From PeH17 sp964414925 (GTDB taxonomy: Bacteria; Bacillota; Clostridia; Christensenellales; CAG-138), in contig CAYPXV010000030.1 in the NCBI GenBank assembly GCA_964414925.1, positions 1-15,635 of the forward strand: a stretch of 15,635 nucleotides of DNA, given 5' to 3'. A model generated the notes under the pieces. The model made no database searches. It was not told the origin of the DNA and saw only the letters and a program-made list of their open reading frames with translations. A program made the position numbers and the translations under genes. Positions within the stretch are counted from its first letter, which is position 1. The number at the start of each line of letters is the position of its first letter. Shown in pieces: positions 8,416 through 15,632 of the stretch.

Positions 8416-8704
8416 GTGGATATTCACTTTGCTTTATCCTTTTTATCGAGTTTTATTACGTTTGAATCGCGTTAATCTATTGTTATAAAATCATCGAAAT
8501 TCGGTATAACGAATTTTCCGTGCATCCTTCAAATCCGAAATCAACGATTCATATTTACGAAAATCCGCCGACGGCATATGACATAACGCATACGCAGTTA
8601 TCGAATGAACGCTAAATTCTTTTCATTTCTTTGCTTTTAATCGACGTAACTCCTTGCACTCGGCGAAAAAATGTTAAAAAATTGTGAACTTTGCTTAAAA
8701 TGTA
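8416..8704. other. Divergent intergenic region, no gene seen
   Basis: Together with the flanking promoters this separates mreC from the lipoprotein gene. No open frame with a ribosome site is visible. A second plus-strand promoter-like pair, TTGAAT (8462-8467), 16 bases, TATAAA (8484-8489), is followed by a 7-bp hairpin (8497-8503 with 8510-8516, loop GTATAA). It could start a longer leader for the lipoprotein gene or a small RNA, but no terminator was found. Confidence 0.4.
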
Positions 8705-8732
8705 TTGACAACATGGATATGTATGGTAAAAT
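8705..8732 (+). promoter_or_regulatory. Strong sigma-A promoter of the lipoprotein gene
   Basis: Consensus TTGACA (8705-8710), a 16-base spacer, then TAAAAT (8727-8732), with TGG just before it (extended -10). A ribosome site AAGGAGA (8757-8763) and the ATG at 8771 follow. Confidence 0.8.
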
Positions 8733-8770
8733 ATAAGTAAATTAATTATTTCCGAAAAGGAGAACTGAAA

Positions 8771-9676
8771 ATGAAAAAAACATTAACTCTTATCATCGCA
8801 TTTGTGATGCTTGCCACCTGCTTTATAGGTTGCGCAAGCGAAAATGCAAACACCGAAACTCCGGCTCCGACGCAGGAAGCGATGGCAGATGTTACTGCCG
8901 AACCTACGCAGGCTCCCACCATAGTACCGATTACACTTGAACCTACAGCGGAACCGGTCGTAACAACTGAGCCTTATGGCTATCCCTATAAATTAGATGA
9001 ATATGTCTATTTGGAACTTATTCCTATGAATACAAAGTGGATTGACGATACGGCAAAGTTGGAAAATCAGACGATTTACTTTGAAACAAGTGATGAGGAT
9101 GTTGAATTTTTCGAACTCGAGGATAAGTTCGGCTTTACTGCCACAATCGCACTTCCCGAGGGTGCTGAGATAAGGGACATATACGAAAACGGTGATTTCC
9201 CCTACCTCCTTTCCGAAGGTGACGAAATGTATGGTATTACTAAATACATCTACTGGCACGATGAATGTGTGGGCGCAATTGCCGGGTGTTATTTTCCGTA
9301 CTATTCTTCCGGAAGCAGCGAACCCGAAATGGAAAAACAGCAGTACTTCTACTGGATGAATAACTGGCATAGAGTTGCCCAGTTTGCTTGGGAAGCATCC
9401 GAAGGATATGAAGAACTTGAAATGACGAATGACCATCATAGAGTTATCGGTCAGGTTTTCTATGACGGACATTTTACAGGAGGAAGCATATTCGGTGACG
9501 ATAGTTTGTATGTCGATATCTATCATCCCGCAATTCTGTACAGCCAGCGTGAAAATCTCTGCTATGTCATAGTTGACTTCAAACCGGGAATTGACACGGA
9601 AATTCTCAGAGAGATAGCACAAAGCATAGAGATAACCGCCGAGGGCAGACCCATCTGGACGAATCCGGAACAATAA
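8771..9676 (+). CDS. Secreted lipoprotein of unknown function
   Basis: 301 residues. The N-terminus is a lipoprotein signal: Lys-rich start, hydrophobic core (5-19) and a cysteine at 21 in the context FIGC, the likely lipidation site (Cys17 is a weaker candidate). A low-complexity linker with repeated EPT/APT units (about 27-66) would span the cell wall. The rest (about 68-301) is a folded-looking acidic domain rich in Tyr, Trp and Phe, with alternating beta-like segments and no motif I recognise. The start is supported by AAGGAGA 7 bases upstream and a near-consensus promoter, so it is probably well expressed, as a single-gene unit ending in a hairpin terminator. A sensing or binding role at the cell surface is possible but not shown. 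Confidence 0.85.
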   Translation: MKKTLTLIIAFVMLATCFIGCASENANTETPAPTQEAMADVTAEPTQAPTIVPITLEPTAEPVVTTEPYGYPYKLDEYVYLELIPMNTKWIDDTAKLENQTIYFETSDEDVEFFELEDKFGFTATIALPEGAEIRDIYENGDFPYLLSEGDEMYGITKYIYWHDECVGAIAGCYFPYYSSGSSEPEMEKQQYFYWMNNWHRVAQFAWEASEGYEELEMTNDHHRVIGQVFYDGHFTGGSIFGDDSLYVDIYHPAILYSQRENLCYVIVDFKPGIDTEILREIAQSIEITAEGRPIWTNPEQ

Positions 9677-9694
9677 CAATACCAGTACAACCTA

Positions 9695-9732
9695 AATAGG
9701 GGCGGTATATAAACCGTCCCTATTACATTTTT
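9695..9732 (+). terminator. Rho-independent terminator of the lipoprotein gene
   Basis: A 12-bp stem with one G-U pair (9695-9706 with 9713-9724) and a 6-base loop is followed by TTTTT at 9728-9732. It lies about 20 bases after the stop codon. It could also act weakly on the opposite strand for the XRE gene. Confidence 0.75.
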
Positions 9733-9798
9733 GATAACACTGATATAAAGCAAGATTGATTTTAACACAAACCTGCAAATTCTCTCAAAAAGCAAGTC

Positions 9799-10125
9799 CT
9801 ATTCTCTGTCCACGTTGAATCGATGAAGAATATCGAGAATCAACTTCAAGTCTTCTTTTTCCAGACTCCTGATTTGCGCAACTGCTTCATTAATAAGCGC
9901 AGGAGACTCGATGGTTTCATCGAAGAATTGACTCGGAGTTGTCTCGAGATATTGGCAAATTTCGAGGAAATCACGCATCAAAGGTAACGATCTGCCCGAC
10001 GAGATGTTGTATACATAGCTGCGGCTATGACCAAGGTCGAGGCTCATTTGATACTCTGAAACCCCCTTTTGAAGACGGAGTTCAGTGATTCGATTTTTTA
10101 TGAATTCTTTTGACTCATCATTCAT
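9799..10125 (-). CDS. XRE-family helix-turn-helix transcriptional regulator
   Basis: 108 residues. The N-terminal half (about 5-62) is a Cro/CI-type HTH domain: RITELRLQKGVSEYQMSLDLG, then recognition helix HSRSYVYNISSGR, then LEICQYLETTPSQFFD. The C-terminal 40 residues form a predicted helix (EAVAQIRSLEKEDLKLILDIL), probably for dimerisation. The ATG at 10125 is preferred over a GTG at 10137 because GGTGGTG lies about 6 bases before it, while the GTG has no separate site. It is transcribed alone and divergently from the accessory operon to the right, and so is a candidate regulator of it as well as of itself (inference). A palindrome lies in its promoter region. Confidence 0.88.
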   Translation of the reverse strand: MNDESKEFIKNRITELRLQKGVSEYQMSLDLGHSRSYVYNISSGRSLPLMRDFLEICQYLETTPSQFFDETIESPALINEAVAQIRSLEKEDLKLILDILHRFNVDRE

Positions 10126-10146
10126 TTGTGTCACCACCCTTTCTGC

Positions 10147-10177
10147 ATTATATTATAAGTGATTTTTTTACATCACT
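10147..10177 (-). promoter_or_regulatory. Promoter region and candidate operator of the XRE regulator gene
   Basis: Minus strand: TATAAT (10157-10152) lies about 27 bases before the start codon, with a second overlapping TATAAT at 10152-10147. Directly upstream, AGTGAT (10158-10163) and ATCACT (10172-10177) form a perfect inverted repeat with an 8-base AT spacer, in the place between -10 and -35. No good -35 box is seen at the normal distance. This is the expected layout for autorepression by a Cro/CI-like dimer. Confidence 0.5.
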
Positions 10178-10532
10178 ATACCAAGATTTTACGCTTTATT
10201 TGTCCGTTTAATACAATCTTTTACGTTGTTTTATTAATTAAGGTTTAAAATGGCATAAAAAGGCAATAAAATGTTTTCACATAAAACTTACATACCCGCA
10301 TCACATTGAGAAGACGTAGCACAAGAGAGTACATTTCGGTAAAACCAATTGTCCCATGTGTGCATATCACAATAGCTTATAACTTGCCTCAACAACAATC
10401 CATTGTCCAAAGCCCTTCCATCGGAAAACGAGTCTCATTCAATCGATAAAGAAATGCATCTATGTTGCACATATATCGCTCAATCTATTTTGATCTCAAA
10501 ACCGTTTATGTGTAAAGATAGAATCGAAGATT
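10178..10532. other. AT-rich non-coding region, no gene seen
   Basis: No frame with a plausible ribosome site and coding character was found on either strand. There are only weak local direct repeats (TTTTACG at 10187 and 10219; two GGCA-plus-A-run units near 10252-10269). It separates the regulator from the inverted-repeat promoter block. Confidence 0.5.
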
Positions 10533-10681
10533 TAAAACAACTTAAATAATTGTAACTATTCCACAATAATTTCGTCAGGTGTTGGAGTACGCTGTCGTAA
10601 AAGGTGCTATAATGTATTCAGAGTATTATTTTGACAATAAAACCGCAGCAATAGACATTCGGTGCCATTTAAGTTGTTTTA
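10533..10681. repeat. Perfect 15-bp inverted repeat flanking a promoter, candidate invertible element
   Basis: TAAAACAACTTAAAT at 10533-10547 is mirrored exactly by ATTTAAGTTGTTTTA at 10667-10681. The 119 bases between them hold an extended -10 promoter facing the accessory operon. The spacing is too wide for a hairpin terminator. Layout and arm length match known phase-variable invertible promoters, but no recombinase gene is in the window, so inversion is inference. Two looping operator sites or the ends of a small mobile repeat are alternatives. Confidence 0.6.
10605..10613 (+). promoter_or_regulatory. Extended -10 promoter facing the accessory operon
   Basis: TGCTATAAT, a perfect -10 with the TGn extension, lies inside the inverted repeat. 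The best -35-like hexamer (TTGGAG, 10582-10587) is at 20 bases, longer than ideal. A second possible start, TTGACA (10631-10636) with a poor -10 (GACATT, 10654-10659), lies just downstream in the same orientation. Confidence 0.5.
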
Positions 10682-10733
10682 CAATGCTTTGTGTAATGTT
10701 TGTTTATTAGGCAGTTTATACGTCATAGCAACT

Positions 10734-10743
10734 AAAAGGAGAA
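10734..10743 (+). promoter_or_regulatory. Orphan ribosome binding site before the assembly gap
   Basis: AAAAGGAGAA closely resembles the site of the zinc-ribbon gene farther down (AAAGGAGAATAAG). There is no ATG, GTG or TTG at 5-10 bases. The nearest start, GTG at 10756 (12 bases away), opens a frame of only 11 codons. Either the start codon is altered near the gap edge or it serves a short leader peptide. Confidence 0.35.
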
Positions 10744-10810
10744 TAGCAGATATCGGTGGTATCGACACTGTATTTCTCTTTGTTGTAAGTACTTGAGTCA
10801 ACTATATGCA

Positions 10811-10910
10811 NNNNNNNNNNNNNNNNNNNNNNNNNNNNNNNNNNNNNNNNNNNNNNNNNNNNNNNNNNNNNNNNNNNNNNNNNNNNNNNNNNNNNNNNNN
10901 NNNNNNNNNN
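10811..10910. other. Assembly gap of 100 N
   Basis: Exactly 100 N, the usual placeholder for a scaffold gap of unknown size. The reading frame cannot be carried across it, and the true distance is unknown. Confidence 0.97.
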
Positions 10911-12631
10911 GCTTGGACAATGTATTCGACAACATCAACGACTTGAACAATAGAATCGGAAGTGTTGACGATCATGTTGAGATGGTTTACGGCAAAGTAA
11001 ATTACGTAGAACAAAGCGTTGCCGTAGTGAGCAGTGAACTCAACCAGTTGGCAAAAGACTTTCATGATTTTGCGATGATGCAGATTCATGCAAACAACTT
11101 GTCAAAAGCACAACAGAAGATAATTATAATCAGACAGGAACTCGAAAAAAGGTTCGGGCATTATGATGTCGTAAGAAGAACTACCACGGGTATTCTTCAG
11201 GCGGATGATCTCGGCATTGTAAAAAAGAGTACAATCACCAATGCGACAGAAGAAATAATGATTCAAACTCCGGGGTACTGGCTTGCGCCATGTCTTGTTT
11301 CGCTTGCCGCATGGATTAACGATCAACCGGAGCTTGCCGAACGTGCCTTAAAGGAAGCAATAAAGAGAAACGATGAGAAGACATCCCTGTTCTTTGCGCT
11401 TATTTGTCGCAGAGCGGACAGAAAGGGAGCATCGGTCAAGTGGATACAGCGTTATCTTGCAAATCAGGATGAAGAAAGCTTAGACAGAAAAGCGATAATT
11501 ATCCTTGATGCCTTTGCAAGCGGACTGCTTGGTGCAGACTCCGAAGGCATAGTTGCAAGACAGATGGGTGAATGGCTTGAACGAATTTCGGAGAAGCCCG
11601 GTTTTGTTGAGCAACAAACGAAGCAGTGGTCGGATGCTATGTTATTAAAGAGAAGACCCATCGATTCCACTGCATATCCATATCTTCGCAAATACAGTCC
11701 GACTTGGCCCGCACTGGAAGACATAATGGAGGGTGCAAATCTACACAGCACAATACTTAACTATTTCACCGATATTTTCGATCAAGAGGTCTCCATTGAT
11801 TCTCTCAAAGCGCAGCTTGATGAAATTCTGGACAATCTTGTTACCGGATTTGACGAGGAAGAAATACCTCTGAGAAAGGAAGAAAAATTTAACCAACTCG
11901 TCATCGACTTTGACGGCGACGAAGACAGAGCCAACCAGAACATGGCAATTGAAGAAACAGCATTTGAAGAACGCAAGGATTTCAGTCAGTTGCTCACAGA
12001 TGCAGCTATGAAACCCGAAAGTTCGCACGCAAGTCCTTCCACGCAGAAATTCGCCCTGGCACTGTCCAAGGAATGGATAAGCAATGCATATAACGATGTC
12101 GTTGCGCAAAATCGAATGAAGATTCCCAATGAAATCGAATTTAAAGTCAATACTTTCCAAGATAAGACCACCGACGGTAAAGACGAAGAAGAGCTTGTAA
12201 AGAAGCATAATTTATTTGTCGAGAAAGAAAAAACATATGCACTTGCGAGTCTCTCTCTCACCGGGTTTGAGAAGTTTTGTCTCTGGGGCGGTATTTTGAC
12301 GGGATTGGTCGGTATAATTATGGCGATAACTTCTTCCTGGTTTTTGGGCTTACTTGCAATTATCGGAGGTTTAGCCATGGTTATTAACTATTCCTCGAAA
12401 AGAAAACAACTTGAGCAAAACCGTCAGTCGATTATAGCTCGATACAATGCAAAAAAGACAAACAACGCAAAAATAGTCCGAGCTATTCTTGCGGAAGTTG
12501 TTGACTTCAGAGCGGAATTTGAAGCAAAAGACAGTGAAAGCAAAAAGGTTCTTGATTTTCTTGAGCAAATCAGTCCCGACCAGTATGTAAGAAAGCTTTC
12601 GGATTCGACTCGCCGAGTAAAGATCAAGTAA
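10911..12631 (+). CDS. Coiled-coil, helical protein with C-terminal membrane hairpin (5' end lost in gap)
   Basis: 572 residues are visible from the gap edge; the true start is unknown. A TTG at 10793 in the same nominal frame is not credible because it lies across the gap and has no ribosome site. In order: a coiled coil (about 1-50), a long helix (about 55-85), an alpha-helical solenoid-like region that resembles TPR packing without a clear consensus (about 115-240), an acidic helical region (about 285-360), a linker, two adjacent membrane helices (about 450-492) and a basic coiled-coil tail (about 495-560). No signal peptide is visible. It is first in the surviving part of the operon, 14 bases before the zinc-ribbon gene. 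No known family recognised. A membrane-bound scaffold or substrate for the AAA+ ATPase encoded downstream is a reasonable inference. Confidence 0.8.
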
Positions 12632-12645
12632 AGGAGAATAAGAAA

Positions 12646-13038
12646 ATGAATGCTAAATACAGAAACGACTTTATAAAAACGCCTGCAAACGAAGCAAATA
12701 TACCGTGCCCCGCTTGCGGAAAGTTCAACAATCCGGAGGACGGATTCTGCATTTTTTGCGGTGAAGATCTGCCCGTTTCAAAGAGAGTTCAGAATAATGT
12801 TCCCGCATTTGCTCCTACGGATGAATCTTCCGGTAAAGAAACTTCTGTTAAAGAGTCTTCCGACAACGAGCTGCCTGTTGAGACTGAAAAAGCTGAGTTT
12901 TATGTTCTTAAAACCACTCAAGGAGACAACAAGTCGTCTGTTAAGGATGTAAAATATGTAGAGCCTAATAACGTATTTGCACAAGGATTACCCGAATGGA
13001 GCATAGAGCCTCCGCAGGTAGTAGTGAGGAGGCGCTGA
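12646..13038 (+). CDS. Small zinc-ribbon protein with disordered tail
   Basis: 130 residues. A zinc ribbon lies near the N-terminus: CPAC (Cys21, Cys24) and CIFC (Cys35, Cys38), ten residues apart, the rubredoxin-like knuckle pair seen in many zinc-ribbon proteins. It is followed by a Ser/Glu/Lys-rich, probably disordered stretch (about 44-105). The short C-terminal motif LPEWSIEPPQ ends in three arginines and looks like a peptide for binding a partner. AAAGGAG lies 10 bases before the ATG. Packed between the membrane protein and the helical protein with gaps of 14 and 4 bases, it is an adaptor candidate for the ATPase complex. Function otherwise unknown. Confidence 0.82.
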   Translation: MNAKYRNDFIKTPANEANIPCPACGKFNNPEDGFCIFCGEDLPVSKRVQNNVPAFAPTDESSGKETSVKESSDNELPVETEKAEFYVLKTTQGDNKSSVKDVKYVEPNNVFAQGLPEWSIEPPQVVVRRR

Positions 13039-13042
13039 CTTA

Positions 13043-13504
13043 ATGACTGTAACGGCAATCACACCTCCGAGAACGTATTTTGAATGGGTAAATATTCTTG
13101 ATATCTTGAAATCGAAGTCCGACGATGAAGCGGTATTATCCGCAATGCAAAAGGGCACTATCGAGTGGCAATCGGGAGTAGCGGAGCGATTTACCAAAAA
13201 GCTGGTTGATGTTATTAATCATAGACTAAACGCTGCCGCCGATAGGTTTCAAAAGGAAATGACTCATGCCTATGGGCAAGAAAGAGTTATTGTACAGGCT
13301 CTAATCGCCCTGCGCAAGGAATTGAGCTTTTTATCCGAAGCTATCAACCTTCCTGCTATTCCGGAGAAAGATCGTCCAAAGTATCATAAGTTGGTAATCG
13401 ATCAAGCGAACAATATGCAGAATGCCCTTGAAGATTCCGCAAAACGGGATCGCAGCGGCAAGCTTGCAAGTATTATAAAAAATAACAAAGTAAATGCTTT
13501 TTAA
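13043..13504 (+). CDS. Small all-helical protein of unknown function
   Basis: 153 residues with no membrane segment or signal peptide. It reads as four to five amphipathic helices, the longest around 43-75 (VAERFTKKLVDVINHRLNAA) and 78-100 (ERVIVQALIALRKELSFL), ending in a basic tail. GAGGAGG, located at the 3' end of the zinc-ribbon gene, lies 10 bases before the ATG. The two genes are 4 bases apart and so probably translationally linked. I do not recognise the family. In context it is likely a subunit or adaptor of the same complex. Confidence 0.8.
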   Translation: MTVTAITPPRTYFEWVNILDILKSKSDDEAVLSAMQKGTIEWQSGVAERFTKKLVDVINHRLNAAADRFQKEMTHAYGQERVIVQALIALRKELSFLSEAINLPAIPEKDRPKYHKLVIDQANNMQNALEDSAKRDRSGKLASIIKNNKVNAF

Positions 13505-13520
13505 AAGGAAGTACCAATAG

Positions 13521-15095
13521 ATGAGCAATCAAGCGGAAAGCAAAGAAATACTAAAGAGGTATTCGACTGCGCGAATTCCTTTTATAGCGGTTAACACAAT
13601 CGAGAGAAAAAGAACCTTAAATATTCTGAAAGAAGTTTCGGAAGAATTATCTTTGCCTTTCTATGTGCATACGCTATCAAGAGGATTATATGACCTAAGC
13701 ACTCAAAGGTCAATTAATGACGACAAATCCATATACGGCGCCATAGAATTTATGGGCGAACAAATGAGGAAAAAGCAATATTTGACCCTTATTTTGACCG
13801 AAGTGCCGGATATCAGCGGCGATAACGATTGTGCCAGGCAAATTTATGACTTGGTAACATTAGCAGACGAGTCGGGCGGTAGCGTAATCGTACTTACAAA
13901 TAATGCCGTATGGAATCAACTTCAAAGGCTTGGGATGATTGTAAAGCTTGATCTTCCCAACGAAGAAGAGATGTATCCCATTATAAAAGGGAGCATAGAT
14001 GATTATCGTTCCGAAATTCCCATTGAATGGGATGATACCGATGTCAGAGAAGCTGCGTCGATATTAGCAGGCGTAACTCGCATTGAAGCGGAAAACGTCA
14101 TCGCAGCACTTATAGCCAATAGGCGTATCAAAAAATCCGATATGGACGAAATCAGGTATGCAAAGGACAGGCTATTTTCCGACATATCCGGATTGGAAAA
14201 AATCGATGTTGATGAAAGTGTCAAGGATGTAGGCGGATTAGAGGGGCTTAGAAAATGGCTGAATGAAAAGAAAGAGCTTTTCGCACCGGAAAAGCGTGAT
14301 GAACTAAGAGCTAAAGGTTTGCGTCCGCCCAGGGGAATTTTACTGGTCGGTGTTCCCGGCTGCGGTAAATCACTCTCCGCAAAATCCATCTCCGCCAATT
14401 GGAGGCTGCCCCTATATCGATTGGATTTCGCAACCGTTCAGGGCAGTTATGTCGGTCAATCGGAGCAGCAATTAAAAGACGCCTTAACGACAGCGGAAAA
14501 TGTATCGCCCTGTATTCTTTGGATTGACGAAATCGAAAAGGGGTTATCGGGAGCCGGCGGATCAAATGACGGCGGCGTATCCACCCGTATGGTCGGACAA
14601 TTTCTATTCTGGTTACAGGAATGCAAAAAGCAGGTTTTCGTTGTCGCTACGGCAAACGATGTATCAATGCTACCGTCCGAACTTCTGCGCAGGGGTAGAT
14701 TTGACGAACTGTTCTTCGTTGACTTACCCACCTCCAATGAACGCCGTGATATTCTCTCTCTGTACATGCGTAAATACTTAAATCTCAACTTTGCGGGTCC
14801 GTTTGCGGATAGGATTGTAGAGCTGACCGATGGATTTACAGGTGCCGATTTGGAATCTACCGTAAGAGACCTGGCGTATCGTTCCACTGCTAACAGTAGT
14901 TTTGTGCTGAATGAGGAAAACATGATAACTGCATTCAGCAATGTTATTCCTCTTTCGCAAACAAGCCCGGAGAAAATCGAAGCAATACGAGACTGGGGTA
15001 AGGAACGAGCCGTTCCCGCATCGGGTAGACCGATCGGCGAACAGGAAATTTCTCAAAGAAAAGGTATTTTCAAGACACGCAAGGTATTGGTATAA
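13521..15095 (+). CDS. AAA+ ATPase, Ycf46-like, with degenerate first half
   Basis: 524 residues. The C-terminal half (about 235-475) is a complete AAA+ module: Walker A GVPGCGKS (277-284, Lys283), Walker B ILWIDE (Asp336, Glu337), sensor 1 Asn379, arginine fingers in RRGRFD (390-394) and a GAD sensor 2 region (441-443). It has the FtsH/proteasome-ATPase look. The N-terminal half (about 15-215) has the alpha/beta pattern and lid of a AAA domain (VIVLTNNAVW, LDLPNEEE) but no Walker A or acidic Walker B, so it cannot hydrolyse ATP. This layout and length fit the Ycf46 family of cyanobacteria, plastids and Firmicutes, which is poorly characterised. No protease or HTH domain is attached. Likely an oligomeric remodelling ATPase acting on the proteins encoded beside it (inference). 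AAGGAAG lies 9 bases before the ATG. Confidence 0.9.
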   Translation: MSNQAESKEILKRYSTARIPFIAVNTIERKRTLNILKEVSEELSLPFYVHTLSRGLYDLSTQRSINDDKSIYGAIEFMGEQMRKKQYLTLILTEVPDISGDNDCARQIYDLVTLADESGGSVIVLTNNAVWNQLQRLGMIVKLDLPNEEEMYPIIKGSIDDYRSEIPIEWDDTDVREAASILAGVTRIEAENVIAALIANRRIKKSDMDEIRYAKDRLFSDISGLEKIDVDESVKDVGGLEGLRKWLNEKKELFAPEKRDELRAKGLRPPRGILLVGVPGCGKSLSAKSISANWRLPLYRLDFATVQGSYVGQSEQQLKDALTTAENVSPCILWIDEIEKGLSGAGGSNDGGVSTRMVGQFLFWLQECKKQVFVVATANDVSMLPSELLRRGRFDELFFVDLPTSNERRDILSLYMRKYLNLNFAGPFADRIVELTDGFTGADLESTVRDLAYRSTANSSFVLNEENMITAFSNVIPLSQTSPEKIEAIRDWGKERAVPASGRPIGEQEISQRKGIFKTRKVLV

Positions 15096-15096
15096 T
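15091..15096 (+). promoter_or_regulatory. Possible internal promoter for the last gene
   Basis: TGGTATAAT forms an extended -10 overlapping the ATPase stop codon, 42 bases before the next ATG. The -35 position (TTTCAA at 17 bases) is weak. It could allow separate expression of the downstream gene. Confidence 0.3.
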
Positions 15097-15137
15097 GAAG
15101 CCATGACCTACAGAAATAATTAATTAGGAGGAAGAAA

Positions 15138-15632
15138 ATGCCAAAACCATTGTTAAGAACTCCATCGGCACAGACAAAATCCGATAGCGTTTTGAGCGTA
15201 ACCGGTGATCGGCAACAGAAAAAAGAAGCTCAACAAATGGATAAACTGAAACTGAACAGGCTTTTGAGAAAGCCGCGTTCAAAAAAATACATGGAAGCAA
15301 TCACTAAGCTGGATGCAGGCGGACATGTTCACAATCAACGTCAATTAGATGAAATTGTCAATGCAATTCGTGAAGAATTTCCCGAGATAGAGGTCTTTGA
15401 CGTATTGTTGGGAATTGTTTCTATATGCTATTTGGGTGACCCTTATGAAGTTCATACACTTAACCCGGTAGGCTTTATAATTGAGCATTATGAAAAAGGA
15501 CGTGCGATGCCCGGTAAGCTCGAAACTGCTCGCTCCCTTGCAAAGTGTGGAAGTTATGACTGTGTCGAAGTGTACGACGATTGCTGTATGGCAATCAGTC
15601 CCAACGGTTCGGTTTCAGTGATACCGTTTTGA
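15138..15632 (+). CDS. Small Cys-containing protein of unknown function
   Basis: 164 residues. The N-terminal 50 residues are basic and probably disordered (MPKPLLRTPSAQ onward, many K/R/Q). A compact domain follows (about 50-164), mixed alpha/beta, with a conserved-looking GGHVHNQRQLDEI segment (61-73), a hydrophobic core (EVFDVLLGIVSICYLGDPYEV, about 85-105) and a beta-rich end. Cysteines at 97, 137, 142, 149 and 150 and histidines at 63, 65, 106 and 117 could bind a metal. AGGAGG lies 7 bases before the ATG. It is 42 bases after the ATPase gene. The window ends in GAAGG after its stop, probably the next ribosome site, so the operon continues. Ycf46-type ATPases in other bacteria often neighbour DUF1257 and DUF2997 genes; this protein does not resemble DUF1257. 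Confidence 0.8.
   Translation: MPKPLLRTPSAQTKSDSVLSVTGDRQQKKEAQQMDKLKLNRLLRKPRSKKYMEAITKLDAGGHVHNQRQLDEIVNAIREEFPEIEVFDVLLGIVSICYLGDPYEVHTLNPVGFIIEHYEKGRAMPGKLETARSLAKCGSYDCVEVYDDCCMAISPNGSVSVIPF

Noticed and set aside
8993..9679. 228-aa minus-strand ORF opposite the lipoprotein gene
   Set aside because: The plus-strand gene has a signal peptide, promoter, ribosome site and terminator; the antisense frame has none of these.
10533..10681. Terminator hairpin
   Set aside because: The arms are 119 bases apart and AT-rich, with no U-tract; a promoter lies between them.
10793..10810. TTG start of the large ORF before the N run
   Set aside because: No ribosome site near it, and the frame cannot be carried through a gap of unknown size.
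11741..12208. 155-aa minus-strand ORF inside the large helical protein gene
   Set aside because: Antisense shadow in a coding region with clear amphipathic helices on the plus strand.
14003..14398. 131-aa minus-strand ORF opposite the ATPase
   Set aside because: Lies antisense to the Walker A region of a clear AAA+ gene.
15138..15632. DUF1257 (Ycf35) protein next to the Ycf46-like ATPase
   Set aside because: The sequence does not resemble the Ycf35 pattern as I know it; such a gene could still lie downstream of the window.
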